From Calothrix anomala FACHB-343 (lineage in GTDB: Bacteria > Cyanobacteriota > Cyanobacteriia > Cyanobacteriales > Nostocaceae), in NCBI RefSeq assembly GCF_014696435.1, contig NZ_JACJQG010000033.1, positions 27,747-91,746 of the forward strand: DNA of 64,000 nucleotides. Reading direction: 5' to 3'. This document shows positions 63,489 through 64,000 of the stretch, one piece after another. The translations under genes were made by a program, and so were the position numbers. Each line of letters opens with the position of its first letter. The stretch's first letter is position 1. Under the pieces are notes generated by a model. That model searched no databases and was not told the DNA's origin. It saw only the letters and a program-made list of their open reading frames with translations.

Positions 63489-63839
63489 ATGACCGCATTT
63501 AATCAAGTTCAATTGAAAACCAAGAGTAAATTTTCTGTTTTTAGTTCTGCGATCGCATCAATTCATGACAAAAACCAGATTACTCAAATTCGTGTATGTG
63601 TATATATTCCGAAATCCTACCTAAATGAGCCAGTAATTTCCCGGTTAATTTCTGATTACGGCTTAATTGTTAACATTACTGGTGCAATGCTAGAAGCAAA
63701 CACAGATAGCGCTGGACGTTTTGACTTAGAAATTCGCGGAAGCGTGGCTCAAATCAATCATGGTATAGCTTATCTTGAATCTCTCAATCTTAAAATAATC
63801 GGCAAACCCCATGTTAATGGTGATAGTTGGTCTTACTAA
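63489..63839 (+). CDS. single NIL-domain protein
   Basis: 116 residues. After 40 variable residues one NIL domain follows (YLNEPVISRLISDYGLIVNI, GAMLEANTDSAGRFDLEIRG, QINHGIAYLESLNLKI). It is 50 bp after the two-domain gene on the same strand, so the three NIL domains probably derive from duplication and are co-expressed. The stop is followed immediately by GTCAACA heptamers to the end of the window. Confidence 0.85.
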   Translation: MTAFNQVQLKTKSKFSVFSSAIASIHDKNQITQIRVCVYIPKSYLNEPVISRLISDYGLIVNITGAMLEANTDSAGRFDLEIRGSVAQINHGIAYLESLNLKIIGKPHVNGDSWSY

Positions 63840-63840
63840 T

Positions 63841-64000
63841 TAATAGTCAATAGTCAATAGTCAACAGTCAACAGTCAATAGTCAATAGTCAATAGTCAAC
63901 AGTCAACAGTCAACAGTCAACAGTCAACAGTCAACAGTCAACAGTCAACAGTCAACAGTCAACAGTCAACAGTCAACAGTCAACAGTCAACAGTCAACAG
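63841..64000. repeat. long heptamer tract GTCAACA/GTCAATA
   Basis: About 22 consecutive 7-bp units, the first mixed between GTCAATA and GTCAACA and the later ones uniformly GTCAACA, running off the window edge. It is the longest such tract in the window; shorter ones are at 8611-8652 and 24747-24780. Confidence 0.95.

Noticed and set aside
63841-64000. CRISPR-like regular repeat at the window end
   Set aside because: Units are 7 bp without spacers; it is a simple heptamer tandem repeat.

Overview
The window comes from the chromosome of a filamentous, probably heterocyst-forming cyanobacterium of the Nostoc/Calothrix/Tolypothrix type. Evidence is the photosynthetic gene content (ndhD, psbV, psbV2, plastocyanin, a cytochrome c6), the very frequent GCGATCGC octamer (HIP1), and the many 7-bp tandem tracts (GTCAACA, GGGCATT, GAATTTT, ATGACAA and others) that are typical of Nostocales. 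No rRNA, convincing tRNA, CRISPR array or prophage was seen.

Layout. 0-6 kb: a barrel-like surface protein, a methyltransferase, a Uma2 nuclease-fold protein, an N-terminally extended RluA pseudouridine synthase, a secreted small protein and a DCC thiol protein. 6.3-8 kb: ndhD. 8-9.6 kb: a repeat-rich gap. 9.6-14.4 kb: mysA-mysB-mysC-mysD, the mycosporine-like amino acid (UV sunscreen) pathway; both the mysB-mysC and mysC-mysD gaps hold a perfect palindrome, and the 3' end of mysD lies in a dispersed repeat. 14.5-23 kb: an RTX-type protein, a CsaA-like protein, tatC, a two-type 21-bp minisatellite, a lytic transglycosylase and an AAA+ ATPase. 23-25 kb: two sugar ABC permeases. 25-28 kb: electron-transfer cluster psbV-psbV2-petE-petJ, with a candidate structured RNA between petE and petJ. 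28-34 kb (minus strand): der, cbiQ/ecfT, pipX, pipY, sepF, proC, a housekeeping and nitrogen/PLP neighbourhood. 34.3-35 kb: an IS200-like transposase framed by inverted double hairpins.

35-56 kb holds a lipoprotein nuclease, several unknown proteins, a serine hydrolase, a double-domain PPK2, a CBM20 alpha-amylase, ychF, glycerol kinase, an amylo-alpha-1,6-glucosidase, a GH63-like enzyme and an Orn/Lys/Arg decarboxylase-family protein. The three glycosidases suggest alpha-glucan turnover. 56-64 kb holds two small unknown genes, an IS605-like remnant, a 42-bp minisatellite, a NurA-domain protein, a probable B12-controlled cobalt locus (cobalamin-riboswitch-like leader, CbtB, His-rich membrane protein) and a compact locus with three NIL domains behind a palindromic operator and a possible 36-codon leader ORF.

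Intergenic DNA is unusually structured. I can define at least four families of about 90-140 bp elements with terminal inverted repeats, each in three or four copies, plus single MITE-like elements and three minisatellites. The most promising leads are the petE-petJ structured RNA, the CbtB/His-rich locus, the NIL-domain locus with its operator and leader, the repeat-extended mysD, and the dispersed element whose core is a heptamer tract. All assignments are from reading the sequence; no database search was possible.
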